DNA of 64,000 nucleotides, taken from the NCBI RefSeq assembly GCF_017874475.1, contig NZ_JAGGLO010000006.1:1-64000 (forward strand). The letters run 5' to 3'. The position numbers were made by a program, and so were the translations under genes. Below the pieces are notes generated by a model, which was not told the DNA's origin, searched no databases, and saw only the letters and a list, made by a program, of their open reading frames with translations. Positions 6,657 to 15,192 of the stretch are shown here, piece by piece (positions within the stretch are counted from its first letter, which is position 1; every line of letters begins with the position of its first letter). Source of the stretch: Anaerococcus degeneri (GTDB lineage: Bacteria; Bacillota; Clostridia; Tissierellales; Peptoniphilaceae).

Positions 6657-8561
6657 TTAATATAATTTTGATCCTGCTGGAATATTATTATCCAACATTA
6701 TTAAGTTAAGTTTTTCTTCTCCGTCGTACTCACAAATTGCAGATATAATCATACCTTCTGAGTCGATTCCCATCATCTTACGTGGAGGAAGATTACAAAT
6801 CGCAAGTAGTGTCTTTCCAATTAAGCTCTCTGCACTGTAATATTCCTTAATACCAGATAAAATAACTCTTTCTTTTTCAGAACCATCATCTAATGTAAAT
6901 TTCAAAAGTTTTTTTGATTTTGGAACTTCTTCACAAGATTTTACTTTTACAACTCTAAAATCAGATTTTGAGAAAGTTTCAAAGTCTACCACGTCTTCAA
7001 ATAGTGGCTCTACTTTCACTTTTGAAAAGTCGATTTTTTCTGTCGTAAGTTTGTCGTAAGTTTCTTTTGACGAATCTCTATTTTCTGACTTTTCTTTGCC
7101 TATTGGCTTCATTGTTGGGAATAGAAGGACGTCTCTGATTGAGTGTTGGCCGGTTAGGATCATGATTAGTCTATCGATACCAATTCCAAGTCCACCTGTT
7201 GGAGGAAGACCTACTTCTAGGGCATTTACAAAGTCGTAGTCCATCATTTGAGCTTCATCATCGCCTGATTCTCTTTTTCTAACTTGGTCTTCAAATCTTG
7301 CTCTTTGGTCTTCTGCATCATTTAGTTCTGAGAAGGCGTTTCCGATTTCTGCTCCAGATATAAAGGCTTCAAACCTGTATGTTAAAGACCTATCGTCGTT
7401 CTTTCTTTTAGCTAGTGGTGATATTTCTACTGGATAATCAGTAATAAAGGTTGGTTGGATTAGCTTATCTTCAACAAATTCATCAAAGAATTCTGCGATA
7501 ATTTCTCCTCTTGTTTCCTTAACTTCTACACCCTTTTCCTTAGCGATAGCTTTCGCTTCTTCATCAGTTTTAATTTCATTAAAGTCTACGCCAGAATATT
7601 CCTTAACAGCTTCAATCATTGGAATTCTCTTCCATGGTGCCTTAAGTTCGATTTTTTCCCCGTCAAATTCAACGACAGTTGTGCCTTTTACCTTTTTAGC
7701 AACGTGCTCTACCATGTTTTCAGTGATTTCCATCATATCTTCATAGTCGCCGTAGGCTTGATATAATTCCATTGCGGTGTATTCTGGGTTATGGGTTGCG
7801 TCCATTCCTTCATTTCTAAACATCCTACCAATTTCATATACCCTGTCAAAACCACCCACGATTAGCCTTTTTAGATAAAGTTCGTTGGCAATTCTTAAGT
7901 ACATATCAATATCTAGGGTATTGTGGTGGGTAATAAATGGACGGGCTGTCGCTCCACCTGCGATAGTATTTAGGATTGGAGTTTCAACTTCAAGGAAGCC
8001 TCTGTTGTCCAAAAATTCTCTGATTGCAGAAATTATCTTTGATCTTTGTACAAAAACTTCTTTTACTTCAGGATTTACAATTAAATCTATATATCTTTGT
8101 CTATATCTAAGGTCTGGGTCTTTTAGACCGTGCCATTTTTCTGGTAGCATTTGAAGGGCCTTGGTTAAAAGGTTTGATTCAGCCACTTCTATAGAAATTT
8201 CGCCTTGGTTAGTCTTAAATACCTTTCCTTCAACACCGATTATATCACCAATGTCATATTTCTTGATGTATTTAAAGTCCTCGCCGATAACATTTTTACG
8301 GTTTACAACTTGGATTTGGCCAAGATCATCTTGGACATCCATAAAGCTCATGTTACCATGGCCTCTCTTAGCAAGGATTCTTCCGGCTACCCTTACAGTT
8401 TGGTCTTCATATTTTTCAAAGTTATCCTTGATTTCTTTAGAACTAATTCTGTTTTTAAAATTAACTATGCGGTGTGGGTCTTTGCCCTCTTCCTTAAGTT
8501 CGTGAAGTTTTTCCCTTCTAATCTTAAGCATTTCATTTAAATCTTGAATATTATCAGCCAT
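6657..8561 (-). CDS. lysS: Lysine--tRNA ligase (class II) with C-terminal tRNA-binding domain
   Basis: A 634-residue class II lysyl-tRNA synthetase that charges tRNA-Lys in the cytoplasm. Residues about 55-140 form the OB-fold anticodon domain ([21 protein letters not shown]). The catalytic core follows, with motif 2 ([20 protein letters not shown]) and motif 3 ([15 protein letters not shown]), ending near FPTMKP at 481. Typical bacterial LysRS stops about here, near 490-500 residues. This one continues through a Lys/Glu linker into a separate domain (about 528-634: [33 protein letters not shown]). That domain is of the Trbp111/MetG C-terminal type, a general tRNA-binding dimerising OB fold. 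It is the last gene of the operon after greA, 9 bases downstream. Confidence 0.97.
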   Translation of the reverse strand: MADNIQDLNEMLKIRREKLHELKEEGKDPHRIVNFKNRISSKEIKDNFEKYEDQTVRVAGRILAKRGHGNMSFMDVQDDLGQIQVVNRKNVIGEDFKYIKKYDIGDIIGVEGKVFKTNQGEISIEVAESNLLTKALQMLPEKWHGLKDPDLRYRQRYIDLIVNPEVKEVFVQRSKIISAIREFLDNRGFLEVETPILNTIAGGATARPFITHHNTLDIDMYLRIANELYLKRLIVGGFDRVYEIGRMFRNEGMDATHNPEYTAMELYQAYGDYEDMMEITENMVEHVAKKVKGTTVVEFDGEKIELKAPWKRIPMIEAVKEYSGVDFNEIKTDEEAKAIAKEKGVEVKETRGEIIAEFFDEFVEDKLIQPTFITDYPVEISPLAKRKNDDRSLTYRFEAFISGAEIGNAFSELNDAEDQRARFEDQVRKRESGDDEAQMMDYDFVNALEVGLPPTGGLGIGIDRLIMILTGQHSIRDVLLFPTMKPIGKEKSENRDSSKETYDKLTTEKIDFSKVKVEPLFEDVVDFETFSKSDFRVVKVKSCEEVPKSKKLLKFTLDDGSEKERVILSGIKEYYSAESLIGKTLLAICNLPPRKMMGIDSEGMIISAICEYDGEEKLNLIMLDNNIPAGSKLY

Positions 8562-8570
8562 TTTTTCTCC

Positions 8571-9044
8571 TTACTTAATATTTTTTATAACAAAATACAT
8601 CTTGCCATTAGGTGTGTCTACTTCTACCCTGTCACCTACCTTGTGGCCTATGATTGCTTCTCCAACTGGAGATTCATTAGAAATATACCCTTCAAGTGGG
8701 TTTGATTCAGCTGTTCCTACGATTTTGTATTCAACATCTTCCTTAAATTCTTCATCGTAAAGGCTAACAGTGTTACCTACACCAACTACGTCCGCATTTT
8801 CTACAACCTCGATAGTCTTGGCGTTTCTAATCATGTCTTCAATTTTCATGATTCTTGATTCTACTTCACCTTGTTCATTCTTTGCCTCATCGTAATCAGC
8901 ATTTTCAGAAAGGTCGCCAAAGCTTCTTGCTATCTTGATTTTTTCTGCCATTTCTGGACGCTTCTTGGTTTTTAAATACTCTAATTCGTCCTCTAATTTT
9001 TCTAGTTTTTCCTTAGTTAATATTACTTCTTTTTTCTCAGTCAT
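8571..9044 (-). CDS. greA: Transcription elongation factor GreA
   Basis: A roughly 157-residue GreA, which rescues backtracked RNA polymerase by stimulating transcript cleavage. The N-terminal coiled coil carries the acidic tip (ARSFGDLSENADYDEAKNEQ). The C-terminal FKBP-like domain has the ending SPVGEAIIGHKVGDRVEV-TPNG. A GTG three codons earlier (9053) lies inside the RBS AGGTG (9051-9055). The ATG at 9042-9044, seven bases after that RBS, is therefore chosen. It overlaps the end of dus by 8 bases and is followed closely by lysS. Confidence 0.96.
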   Translation of the reverse strand: MTEKKEVILTKEKLEKLEDELEYLKTKKRPEMAEKIKIARSFGDLSENADYDEAKNEQGEVESRIMKIEDMIRNAKTIEVVENADVVGVGNTVSLYDEEFKEDVEYKIVGTAESNPLEGYISNESPVGEAIIGHKVGDRVEVDTPNGKMYFVIKNIK

Positions 9045-10011
9045 TATAATCACCTAAAATTTTTCTATATTCATCTAGGAGGTCAAATATCTCCTCACTA
9101 GTATGGATCTTATTAACCCTGTCCCTGTATTCACTCGACATATAAAGACCCTTGATGTACCATCCAACATGTTTACGCATTTGATTTATAACTAGCCTTT
9201 CGTCCTTAAACTTAAGGGCCAATTCGTAATGCTCTTTTATTTGAGAAATAATTTCATCAAATGAAACTTTTTCATAGTAGCCTTTTTCCAGGTATTCCTT
9301 GATGTAGCGAAAGATGAAGGGATTTCCCATAGCGCCCCTGGCAATCATCGCCCCATCAGCTCCTGTTATCTCCATTGCTTTTATAAAATCTTCCGGAGTG
9401 AATATATCTCCGTTTGCTATTACTGGTATATTTACAGCATCCTTTAATTTCTTTATAGCCTGCCAATCTGCATGGCCCGAATACATTGCCTTTCTAGTCC
9501 TTGCGTGGAGGATTAAATAATCTGCACCCCCCTCTTCCATGGCCTGGCCATTTTCAATATAATTTATAGATTCATCATCAACACCTAAGCGGTATTTGAT
9601 GTTAATTATTTTATCAGTTGATTCCCTCAAGGCCTTGGTAATCTTATAGACTTGGTGGGGATTTTTTAGGAGGGCAGAACCTTCTCCATTATTGAAAATT
9701 TTTGGAGCAGGACAACCCATATTAAAGGATATTTCTTTGATATTGGTAAGAGGATTTATTTTTTCCTCTACAACTTTTTTTATCTTGTCTATATCTGAGC
9801 CAAAAATTTGAATATTGGTGTTTTTTTCTAGGTCAGATATAAACATGATATCTGCTGTGGCCCTGTTGTCAAAGGCTAAGGCATTAACTGAAACCATCTC
9901 CGTAAAGGTCTTATCACAGCCATTTTTTTCACAAACAATCCTAAAAGCAGTGTCTGTCACACCCGCCAGGGGTGCAAGCATAATTTCCTTACCTGTCAAG
10001 GTTTCGCTCAT
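9037..10011 (-). CDS. dus: tRNA-dihydrouridine synthase (DusB-like)
   Basis: A 324-residue flavoenzyme that reduces uridine to dihydrouridine in the D-loop region of tRNA. The FMN-binding TIM barrel begins with MLAPLAGVTDTAFR. The active-site Cys is Cys100 in EISFNMGCPAPK. Further conserved parts are YRLGVDD, LILHARTRKAMYSGHADW, and IPVIANGDI followed by GADGAMIARGAMGNPF. A helical C-terminal tRNA-binding domain starts near 245. Its start overlaps the end of coaX by 23 bases and its end overlaps greA, so it is in a tight operon. Placement of dus next to greA and lysS is common in Firmicutes. Confidence 0.94.
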   Translation of the reverse strand: MSETLTGKEIMLAPLAGVTDTAFRIVCEKNGCDKTFTEMVSVNALAFDNRATADIMFISDLEKNTNIQIFGSDIDKIKKVVEEKINPLTNIKEISFNMGCPAPKIFNNGEGSALLKNPHQVYKITKALRESTDKIINIKYRLGVDDESINYIENGQAMEEGGADYLILHARTRKAMYSGHADWQAIKKLKDAVNIPVIANGDIFTPEDFIKAMEITGADGAMIARGAMGNPFIFRYIKEYLEKGYYEKVSFDEIISQIKEHYELALKFKDERLVINQMRKHVGWYIKGLYMSSEYRDRVNKIHTSEEIFDLLDEYRKILGDYND

Positions 10012-10780
10012 AAATTATCCTTAGGCCTTCAAGCATGAGATCTGGCTCTATGGTGTTTATATACTTGCTAGATTGGGAAATTAATTCCGAAAAACCGCCT
10101 GTTGCGATGACATTTATTTCGCTCTTATTAACACCCACTCTTTCTACAATTTCATCTTCAATTGTTTCAATGAGTTTGTCAATCATGCCGATGTATCCGA
10201 TTACTATTCCGGCATTAATGGCATCTGAGGTTGATTCGGTGATGGCTGTGGTTGGCTGTTTAAGCTCGATTTTTGGAAGCTTAGCAGTTTTGCCAAAAAG
10301 TCCGTCTTGGGCAATTTTAATACCAGGAGCAATGACTCCACCAAGATACCTCCCATCCGATGTGACTACATCAACGGTTATAGCTGTACCCATGTCAACA
10401 ACTACAGAAGGTCCACCGTATTTTTCGTAGGCTGCAACTGCATCTACAATCCTATCTGCACCAACCTCGCTTGGGTTTTCATAATCGATTGTTATTCCTG
10501 TGTATGTATCAGAGGTTACAATCTTTGCTTCCTTGCATAAAAGTTTCCTATTAGCTGATTCCCAATTATATAAGACGTCCGGTACAACGCATGAAATCAT
10601 TGTATCTTCAATATCTTTGATATCTATATGGTGGATCATAAACATATTAAATAAAGTAGCAACCAATTGATCGCTGGTGCTTTTCAAGTCAGTTGCCACT
10701 CTAAATCTAGCCTTTAAATTTTCTTTTTCATAAACACCTATAACGGTGGTTGTATTTCCAATATCTATAACCAGTAACAT
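9989..10780 (-). CDS. coaX: Type III pantothenate kinase
   Basis: A 263-residue CoaX, catalysing the first step of coenzyme A synthesis (pantothenate to 4'-phosphopantothenate). It shows the ASKHA-fold phosphate motifs DIGNTTTVIGVYE (5-17) and VVDMGTAITVDVV, the substrate region GADRIVDAVAAYEKYGG, and GGVIAPGIKI. The length is normal. It is the first gene of the coaX-dus-greA-lysS unit and has a well placed promoter directly upstream. Confidence 0.95.
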   Translation of the reverse strand: MLLVIDIGNTTTVIGVYEKENLKARFRVATDLKSTSDQLVATLFNMFMIHHIDIKDIEDTMISCVVPDVLYNWESANRKLLCKEAKIVTSDTYTGITIDYENPSEVGADRIVDAVAAYEKYGGPSVVVDMGTAITVDVVTSDGRYLGGVIAPGIKIAQDGLFGKTAKLPKIELKQPTTAITESTSDAINAGIVIGYIGMIDKLIETIEDEIVERVGVNKSEINVIATGGFSELISQSSKYINTIEPDLMLEGLRIIYERNLDR

Positions 10781-10811
10781 ATATTCATCCTTTGCTTAAT
10801 TTAACTCTTAT

Positions 10812-10840
10812 ATGATACGGTTAGAGGGCTGTTTTTTCAA
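10812..10840 (-). promoter_or_regulatory. Promoter of coaX operon
   Basis: On the minus strand, TTGAAA (10835-10840), a 17-base spacer and TATCAT (10812-10817), about 30 bases before the coaX start and two bases after the stop of the preceding gene. Confidence 0.6.
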
Positions 10841-10842
10841 GC

Positions 10843-11334
10843 TTATTTGCCTAGTTTGTACTTTCTTATAAGGTCGTTTATTTCTTCTATGTCTTCTTTT
10901 CTAACTTTTACAGTCTCACGAGTAGTATTTTTGTCTTTTTTTATGGCCATGACTAGCTCACCCCTATTAGTATCAAATCCCCATTTTTTAAGGTCTTTGA
11001 ATGTTATAAAACCTGAATTTAGGACCATGCCTTCTTCAGCTATATATAATTTGCTGAGGGAAAAAATCATAAATACAAAGGCCAAAACTACCATAACAAC
11101 TGCTGTCATCATAGAATTTCTGTCATTTAATTTATAACCATTAAAAAAGTTTACCCCACCAACTACCAAAAGAATTGAAAATAAAATCATTTCCATAGAT
11201 GAAATTGGTTTTTTAAAGCCTTGGGCATTTTCTCCTAACAATTTCTTATCTTTTGCCTGTTTAAAAAGCCTATAGATAAAAAATACTGTAATTGCCCCAT
11301 ATAATATAAGTATAATTTTGTCAAATCCTTGCAT
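10843..11334 (-). CDS. DUF5673-like membrane protein
   Basis: A 163-residue protein. An N-terminal membrane helix (residues 5-22) is followed by a basic loop. Two further helices (about 48-64 and 74-95) precede a cytoplasmic tail of about 60 residues with GMVLNSGFITFKDLKKWGF and a charged end. The pattern of short membrane helices followed by a PH-like small domain fits DUF5673. Function is unknown. It stands alone between coaX and the hpt terminator and may be its own transcription unit. Confidence 0.6.
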   Translation of the reverse strand: MQGFDKIILILYGAITVFFIYRLFKQAKDKKLLGENAQGFKKPISSMEMILFSILLVVGGVNFFNGYKLNDRNSMMTAVVMVVLAFVFMIFSLSKLYIAEEGMVLNSGFITFKDLKKWGFDTNRGELVMAIKKDKNTTRETVKVRKEDIEEINDLIRKYKLGK

Positions 11335-11356
11335 TTTTCTCTCCCTTTTATCTTAG

Positions 11357-11384
11357 CAAATAAAATAGGTCTAATGACCTATTT
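11357..11384 (-). terminator. Terminator after hpt
   Basis: Perfect 9-bp stem AAATAGGTC/GACCTATTT (11363-11371 and 11376-11384) with a 4-base loop, followed by TTTTATTTG on the minus strand. It overlaps the last codons of hpt. Confidence 0.85.
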
Positions 11385-11951
11385 CATCTCTTCTATATCT
11401 TCATAAACTGATCTTTTTACTACCCCAATATAATTGAGATTCCTATATAATTGATTGTAGTCAAGACCAAAACCAACCACAAATTCATTTGGAATCTTAA
11501 AACCTGTAAAGTCTGGTTTTATTTCAACTTCACGTCTTTCAGGCTTATCGAGAAGGGTAATTATTTTAAGGTCTTTTGGCTCTCTTTTTAGGAGAGTTTC
11601 TTTGATTTTCTTTAAGGTAAAACCAGTATCAATAATGTCTTCTACAATCAAAACTTCCTTATCTTTTATATCTATATCAAGGTCCATTAAAATTTTTACA
11701 TTACCTGAAGAATATGTATTGTCTTCATAAGATGAAACTGACATAAACTCCATCTTTGTTTTAACATTCAAATATTTGGCAAGTTCCGCCATAAACATCA
11801 CAGAGCCCTTGAGGATACAAACTAAAATTAGCTCATCCTTGTCGGCGTAGTTGTCATTTAAAGTCTTGGCTAATTGTTTAATCTTTAGATTAAGACTTTC
11901 TTCGTCTATTAAGACTTTTTCAATCAGATTATCTTTGTCAATTTTCATCAT
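11379..11951 (-). CDS. hpt: Hypoxanthine phosphoribosyltransferase
   Basis: A 190-residue purine-salvage enzyme that converts hypoxanthine or guanine with PRPP to IMP or GMP. Conserved features are CILKGSVMFMAELAKYL, the flexible loop MSVSSYEDNTYSSG, and the PRPP loop EVLIVEDIIDTGFTL (99-113, acidic pair E104-D105). A final block contains PNEFVVGFGLDYNQLYRNLNYIGV, shown here only in part. Its start overlaps the end of tilS by 14 bases. The tilS-hpt pair is a classic Firmicute arrangement. The usual next gene, ftsH, is not here. Confidence 0.96.
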   Translation of the reverse strand: MMKIDKDNLIEKVLIDEESLNLKIKQLAKTLNDNYADKDELILVCILKGSVMFMAELAKYLNVKTKMEFMSVSSYEDNTYSSGNVKILMDLDIDIKDKEVLIVEDIIDTGFTLKKIKETLLKREPKDLKIITLLDKPERREVEIKPDFTGFKIPNEFVVGFGLDYNQLYRNLNYIGVVKRSVYEDIEEMK

Positions 11952-13302
11952 AAACCTCGATTTTTAGTATTTTTTTTGTAGCACCTGTGACCTTAAATTC
12001 ATCGCTCATCCTCAAAGGAGCCAGCCAAATTATTTTATCCTTTGACAAGATTAGGGGAAGCTCATCTCGCCTTTTCCTGTCAATTTTTTGGTCAGATAAG
12101 AAGTCTTTGAGCTTTTTTTCGCTCTTATGGCCCAATGGCACAAACCTGTCACCAGGACGTCTTGTCCTCACCTTTAGAGGAAAATCCAGCAGGTCATAGT
12201 CAAAATACCCTAGATTTTTATCTTTTTCGTATTTGTCACTATTAATTATACTTGTTTTTATATAAAATCCATTATAAAAAATCGTCTCTTGGTCTCCTAA
12301 ATTTTTCTCAGATTGATTTTTTTCCTCATTTGTAATTTCTTCTAAGATATAGGAATCATATGATTTTCTAAGGCTTAAGTCATCTTTTATTAGGACTTTT
12401 CCGGTATCTAAATCTCTAATTTTTAAAAAATCATCAAGATTTTCTTTAGACAAGTCTTTTATTTGGCCTTTCAGATTTTCTACTGCCTTTCTTAGGATTC
12501 TCCTTAAAAGAGAAGGGTCTGTTTTGTCAAACTTTTCCTTATCAAAGGCGATTTCACCCTGGCTTACTCTTGCCATTTCCTTAAATTTATCGTCTACAAT
12601 CGTATCTAAGATTTCTAGGTCATCCCTAGCAAGTTCTGATAATTTAAATACCGAGTCAATCACATTTGGATTTATTTCCTCTAGGATTGGAATTATATCA
12701 AGCCTTACCTTATTTCTTGTATAATCGTTTTCAAAGTTTGTATGGTCTATGGCATAAGGGATATTATTCTCATCTAGATACTCAAGGATTTGGCTCTTTT
12801 TTATACCTAAAATAGGCCTAATAATATTGCCTGTTTTATAATCCATAGCCCTAAGGCCATCTAGGCCTGTTCCTCTGACTATCCTCATAAGGACCGTTTC
12901 CGCCTGGTCGTCCTTATTGTGGGCCACGGCAATCTTGCTTAATGGATATTTTTTTGCTAAATCATTAAAAAACTCATAGCGTAAGCGTCGTCCCGCATCT
13001 TCTGGAGAAATCTTAAGTTCTTTAGCCAAATCGTCCATGGACCTTGACCTAGAAAAAAATTCCAAACCGAGTTCTTCAGCAGTTTTCCTGACCAGGTCTT
13101 CGTCTTTATCTGACTCCTCCCTGTGAAGATGGTTTAAGTGGGCAAGGACCATGTCAAAGCCCAGGTCTTTTCTAAATTTATTTAAGATATGGATCATAAA
13201 CTGGCTATCAGGTCCACCACTGGCACCAACAATTACAGTATCCCCCTCGCTTATTAATTTGTTTTCAACAAGGGCCTTGTAAATCCTATCTTCCATTTTC
13301 AT
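11938..13302 (-). CDS. tilS: tRNA(Ile)-lysidine synthetase
   Basis: TilS ligates lysine to the wobble cytidine of tRNA-Ile(CAU), changing its identity from Met to Ile; it is essential. The PP-loop SGGPDS is present near residue 28, as are AHLNHLHREESDKDE, RGTGLDGL and RPILGIKKSQI. C-terminal domains include GDRFVPLGHKSEKKLKDF and the lysidine-specific tail. The open frame extends to 13356, but there it runs through the Asn/Gln-rich repeats of divIC on another frame. I prefer the ATG at 13302 (MKMEDRIYKAL), giving about 454 residues. The gene overlaps the divIC end by about 17 bases. Confidence 0.94.
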   Translation of the reverse strand: MKMEDRIYKALVENKLISEGDTVIVGASGGPDSQFMIHILNKFRKDLGFDMVLAHLNHLHREESDKDEDLVRKTAEELGLEFFSRSRSMDDLAKELKISPEDAGRRLRYEFFNDLAKKYPLSKIAVAHNKDDQAETVLMRIVRGTGLDGLRAMDYKTGNIIRPILGIKKSQILEYLDENNIPYAIDHTNFENDYTRNKVRLDIIPILEEINPNVIDSVFKLSELARDDLEILDTIVDDKFKEMARVSQGEIAFDKEKFDKTDPSLLRRILRKAVENLKGQIKDLSKENLDDFLKIRDLDTGKVLIKDDLSLRKSYDSYILEEITNEEKNQSEKNLGDQETIFYNGFYIKTSIINSDKYEKDKNLGYFDYDLLDFPLKVRTRRPGDRFVPLGHKSEKKLKDFLSDQKIDRKRRDELPLILSKDKIIWLAPLRMSDEFKVTGATKKILKIEVYDEN

Positions 13303-13810
13303 TTGTCTCTTGATTTGTTCCTTGGTTTTCATTTGGATTTGTGTTTTGATTAGCATTTGGATTTGAGTTTTGATTATTATTTTGATTTGCTAGACCATTT
13401 TCATCAGTGGCCTGGTTTGCTTGGCCATCAGGATTTGTTTGGCCTTCTTGGTTAGGGTTTACAGGCTTAATTACAGAATTTTCTTCTGCTTTATCCTTAT
13501 CTTCCTCGCCCTTTTTTACCATGCCAAGTTTTTCTTTTGCAACTTTTTCCTTAAAATCGTCAGTGTTTCTCATCTCATAATCATTCTTAAGCTCATCTAT
13601 CTCAGTTTTGATATCTTCAAGCTTTTTTTGACCTGAAATAATATCCTTATTCATATCTTTATGTTCCTTATTCATAGCCGAATTAAGATAGAAAAATCCC
13701 AGGCTTGCTAGTACTACAAGTCCTGCTGCAATCCTTAAAAATCTTTTATTTCTTTGTTTTCTTTTAGAAAGGTAGGAATCTTTCCTCGCCCTTCTTCTAT
13801 TTTTAGCCAT
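13286..13810 (-). CDS. FtsB/DivIC-family septum protein with Asn/Gln-rich tail
   Basis: A 174-residue bitopic division protein. A very basic cytosolic start (AKNRRRARKDSYLSKRKQR) is followed by one membrane helix (about 25-45) and an extracytoplasmic coiled coil (about 50-100) of the DivIC type. The remaining 60 residues are low complexity: repeated N-P-N, N-Q-N and T-N units such as NSNPNANQNTNPNENQ. The tail is not part of the conserved family. It is coded by short purine-rich DNA repeats prone to slippage. In the cell DivIC pairs with FtsL at the septum; fitting this, the gene follows rqcP as in other Firmicutes. Confidence 0.85.
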   Translation of the reverse strand: MAKNRRRARKDSYLSKRKQRNKRFLRIAAGLVVLASLGFFYLNSAMNKEHKDMNKDIISGQKKLEDIKTEIDELKNDYEMRNTDDFKEKVAKEKLGMVKKGEEDKDKAEENSVIKPVNPNQEGQTNPDGQANQATDENGLANQNNNQNSNPNANQNTNPNENQGTNQETNENGR

Positions 13811-14048
13811 CTATTACCTCATACATTCCATCTGCTGTAGTTTTTTTTGCGCCTTCGATTAGGTCAAGAACCCTCACTTTTAGGACTGATTTACCAAAGG
13901 TGATTTCTATAACATCACCCTTACGAACTTCAGTTCCTGGCTTAGCAACCTTGTCATTTATCTTTACACGTTCATTTTCACAAGCTTCCTTAGCAACTTG
14001 TCGTCTTTTTATAATTCTTGAATTTTTTAAAAATTTATCTACTCTCAT
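13803..14048 (-). CDS. rqcP: S4-domain RNA-binding protein RqcP (YabO)
   Basis: An 81-residue S4 domain protein. MRVDKFLKNSRIIKRRQVAKEACENERVKIN is the S4 helix-turn segment and is followed by the strand GDVIEITFGKSVLKVRV. This is the size and context of RqcP, which works with RqcH in adding poly-alanine tails to stalled nascent chains on 60S-type (50S) subunits. It overlaps divIC by 8 bases and heads the rqcP-divIC-tilS-hpt operon, divergent from dinB. Hsp15-type heat-shock proteins share the fold, but context favours RqcP. Confidence 0.85.
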   Translation of the reverse strand: MRVDKFLKNSRIIKRRQVAKEACENERVKINDKVAKPGTEVRKGDVIEITFGKSVLKVRVLDLIEGAKKTTADGMYEVIDG

Positions 14049-14106
14049 ACTCTAACTTTACTTTTATTGGCTTATTATGCAATTTAGCCAAATTCCTAAT
14101 TATTAG

Positions 14107-14112
14107 TATAGT
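14107..14112 (+). promoter_or_regulatory. Candidate -10 of dinB giving a leaderless mRNA
   Basis: TATAGT lies only six bases before the ATG at 14119, so transcription would start at or next to the start codon. There is no Shine-Dalgarno sequence in the 15 bases before the ATG. The -35 candidate TTTAGC (14083-14088, spacer 18) is weak. Confidence 0.4.
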
Positions 14113-14118
14113 GTTCTT

Positions 14119-15153
14119 ATGAAATACATCCTCCACATCGACTGCGATGCCTTTTATGCATCCTGCGAAGAAATAAGAAATCCAAAACTTAAAAAAAGAC
14201 CCATGGCTGTTGGCGGACTAACCAATAAGTCAATTATTACAACGGCTAATTACGAGGCAAGAAAATTCGGGATTCATTCCGCTATGCCCGTTTTTATGGC
14301 AAGAGACCTCTGTCCAAACCTAATCCTCGTTAAGGTTGACCATCCTTTTTATAGAAAAAAATCTCAAGAGGTTTTTGACCTAGTAAAGATCCACGCTAGG
14401 CTTTTCGAACAGGTTTCTATAGATGAGGCCTACATAGAAGCAGACCTTGATAATCCATTGACTTTTGCAAAAAATCTTCAAGAAGAAATCCTAGACAAGA
14501 CCCAAATTCCAATTTCAATAGGGATTTCCTACAATAAATTTCTCGCAAAACTCGCCTCCGATTGGAATAAGCCCTATGGGATTAAGTATATAGGTAAGGA
14601 TGATCTTGACCAAATTCTCCCAGACCTTCCAGTTGGCAAAGTCCACGGCATAGGTAGGCGTGCCACCGAGAAACTAAACAGGATTGGGGTTTATAAAGTA
14701 GCCGACCTTTTAAAACTCGACAAAGTCTTTCTTGAGGGAATTTTCGGCAAGGGTGGGGATTATATTTACAATGTAATCAGGGGAATTGACCATAGGCCAG
14801 TAAACCCAACTAGGGATAGGAAATCTATTGGCAAGGAAAGGACCTTTAGGCAAAATACTAATGACCCTAAAGTCTTAAAAGAATATTTAAGAAGAATTTC
14901 CGACCTCATTGAAATAGAAATGATAAAAAAAGACATCCAGGCCAAAACAGTTTCCATAAAATTAAAGGATGAAAATTTTAAAAACCAAACCAGGTCTATC
15001 ACCCTCCAAGAGCCAATTTTCCAGGCGGATGACATCTATGAGGAAGCAGTAAATCTCCTAGATGAAGCCTTTAAGGGCGAATATATCAGGCTTATAGGCA
15101 TTTCCCTATCAAACTTATCGGACAGGGATGTAAACCAACTGACTTTTTTATAA
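14119..15153 (+). CDS. dinB: DNA polymerase IV (Y family)
   Basis: A 344-residue translesion polymerase. The catalytic carboxylates are in HIDCDAFYASCEE (D8, D10) and SIDEAYIEA (D102, E103). The helix-hairpin-helix region is GKVHGIGRRATEKLNRIGVY, with the little-finger domain in the last hundred residues. It lacks a recognisable C-terminal beta-clamp-binding motif beyond the final QLTFL, which itself fits the QLxLF-like clamp motif (QLTFL). The gene is divergent from rqcP and convergent with recA, sharing a terminator. No RBS precedes the ATG, which suggests leaderless translation. No LexA-type operator of the GAAC-N4-GTTC form was seen. Confidence 0.96.
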   Translation: MKYILHIDCDAFYASCEEIRNPKLKKRPMAVGGLTNKSIITTANYEARKFGIHSAMPVFMARDLCPNLILVKVDHPFYRKKSQEVFDLVKIHARLFEQVSIDEAYIEADLDNPLTFAKNLQEEILDKTQIPISIGISYNKFLAKLASDWNKPYGIKYIGKDDLDQILPDLPVGKVHGIGRRATEKLNRIGVYKVADLLKLDKVFLEGIFGKGGDYIYNVIRGIDHRPVNPTRDRKSIGKERTFRQNTNDPKVLKEYLRRISDLIEIEMIKKDIQAKTVSIKLKDENFKNQTRSITLQEPIFQADDIYEEAVNLLDEAFKGEYIRLIGISLSNLSDRDVNQLTFL

Positions 15154-15158
15154 AAAAT

Positions 15159-15187
15159 AACCCGCAAGTATTGATACTTACGGGTTT
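15159..15187. terminator. Bidirectional terminator between dinB and recA
   Basis: AACCCG-C-AAGTAT stem paired with ATACTT-A-CGGGTT, with A-rich sequence on the left and T-rich on the right. It serves both convergent genes. Confidence 0.88.
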
Positions 15188-15192
15188 CTATT

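Noticed and set aside
13302-13356. Longer tilS start at 13356
   Set aside because: The extra codons are the divIC repeat read in another frame, and TilS proteins begin close to the PP-loop.
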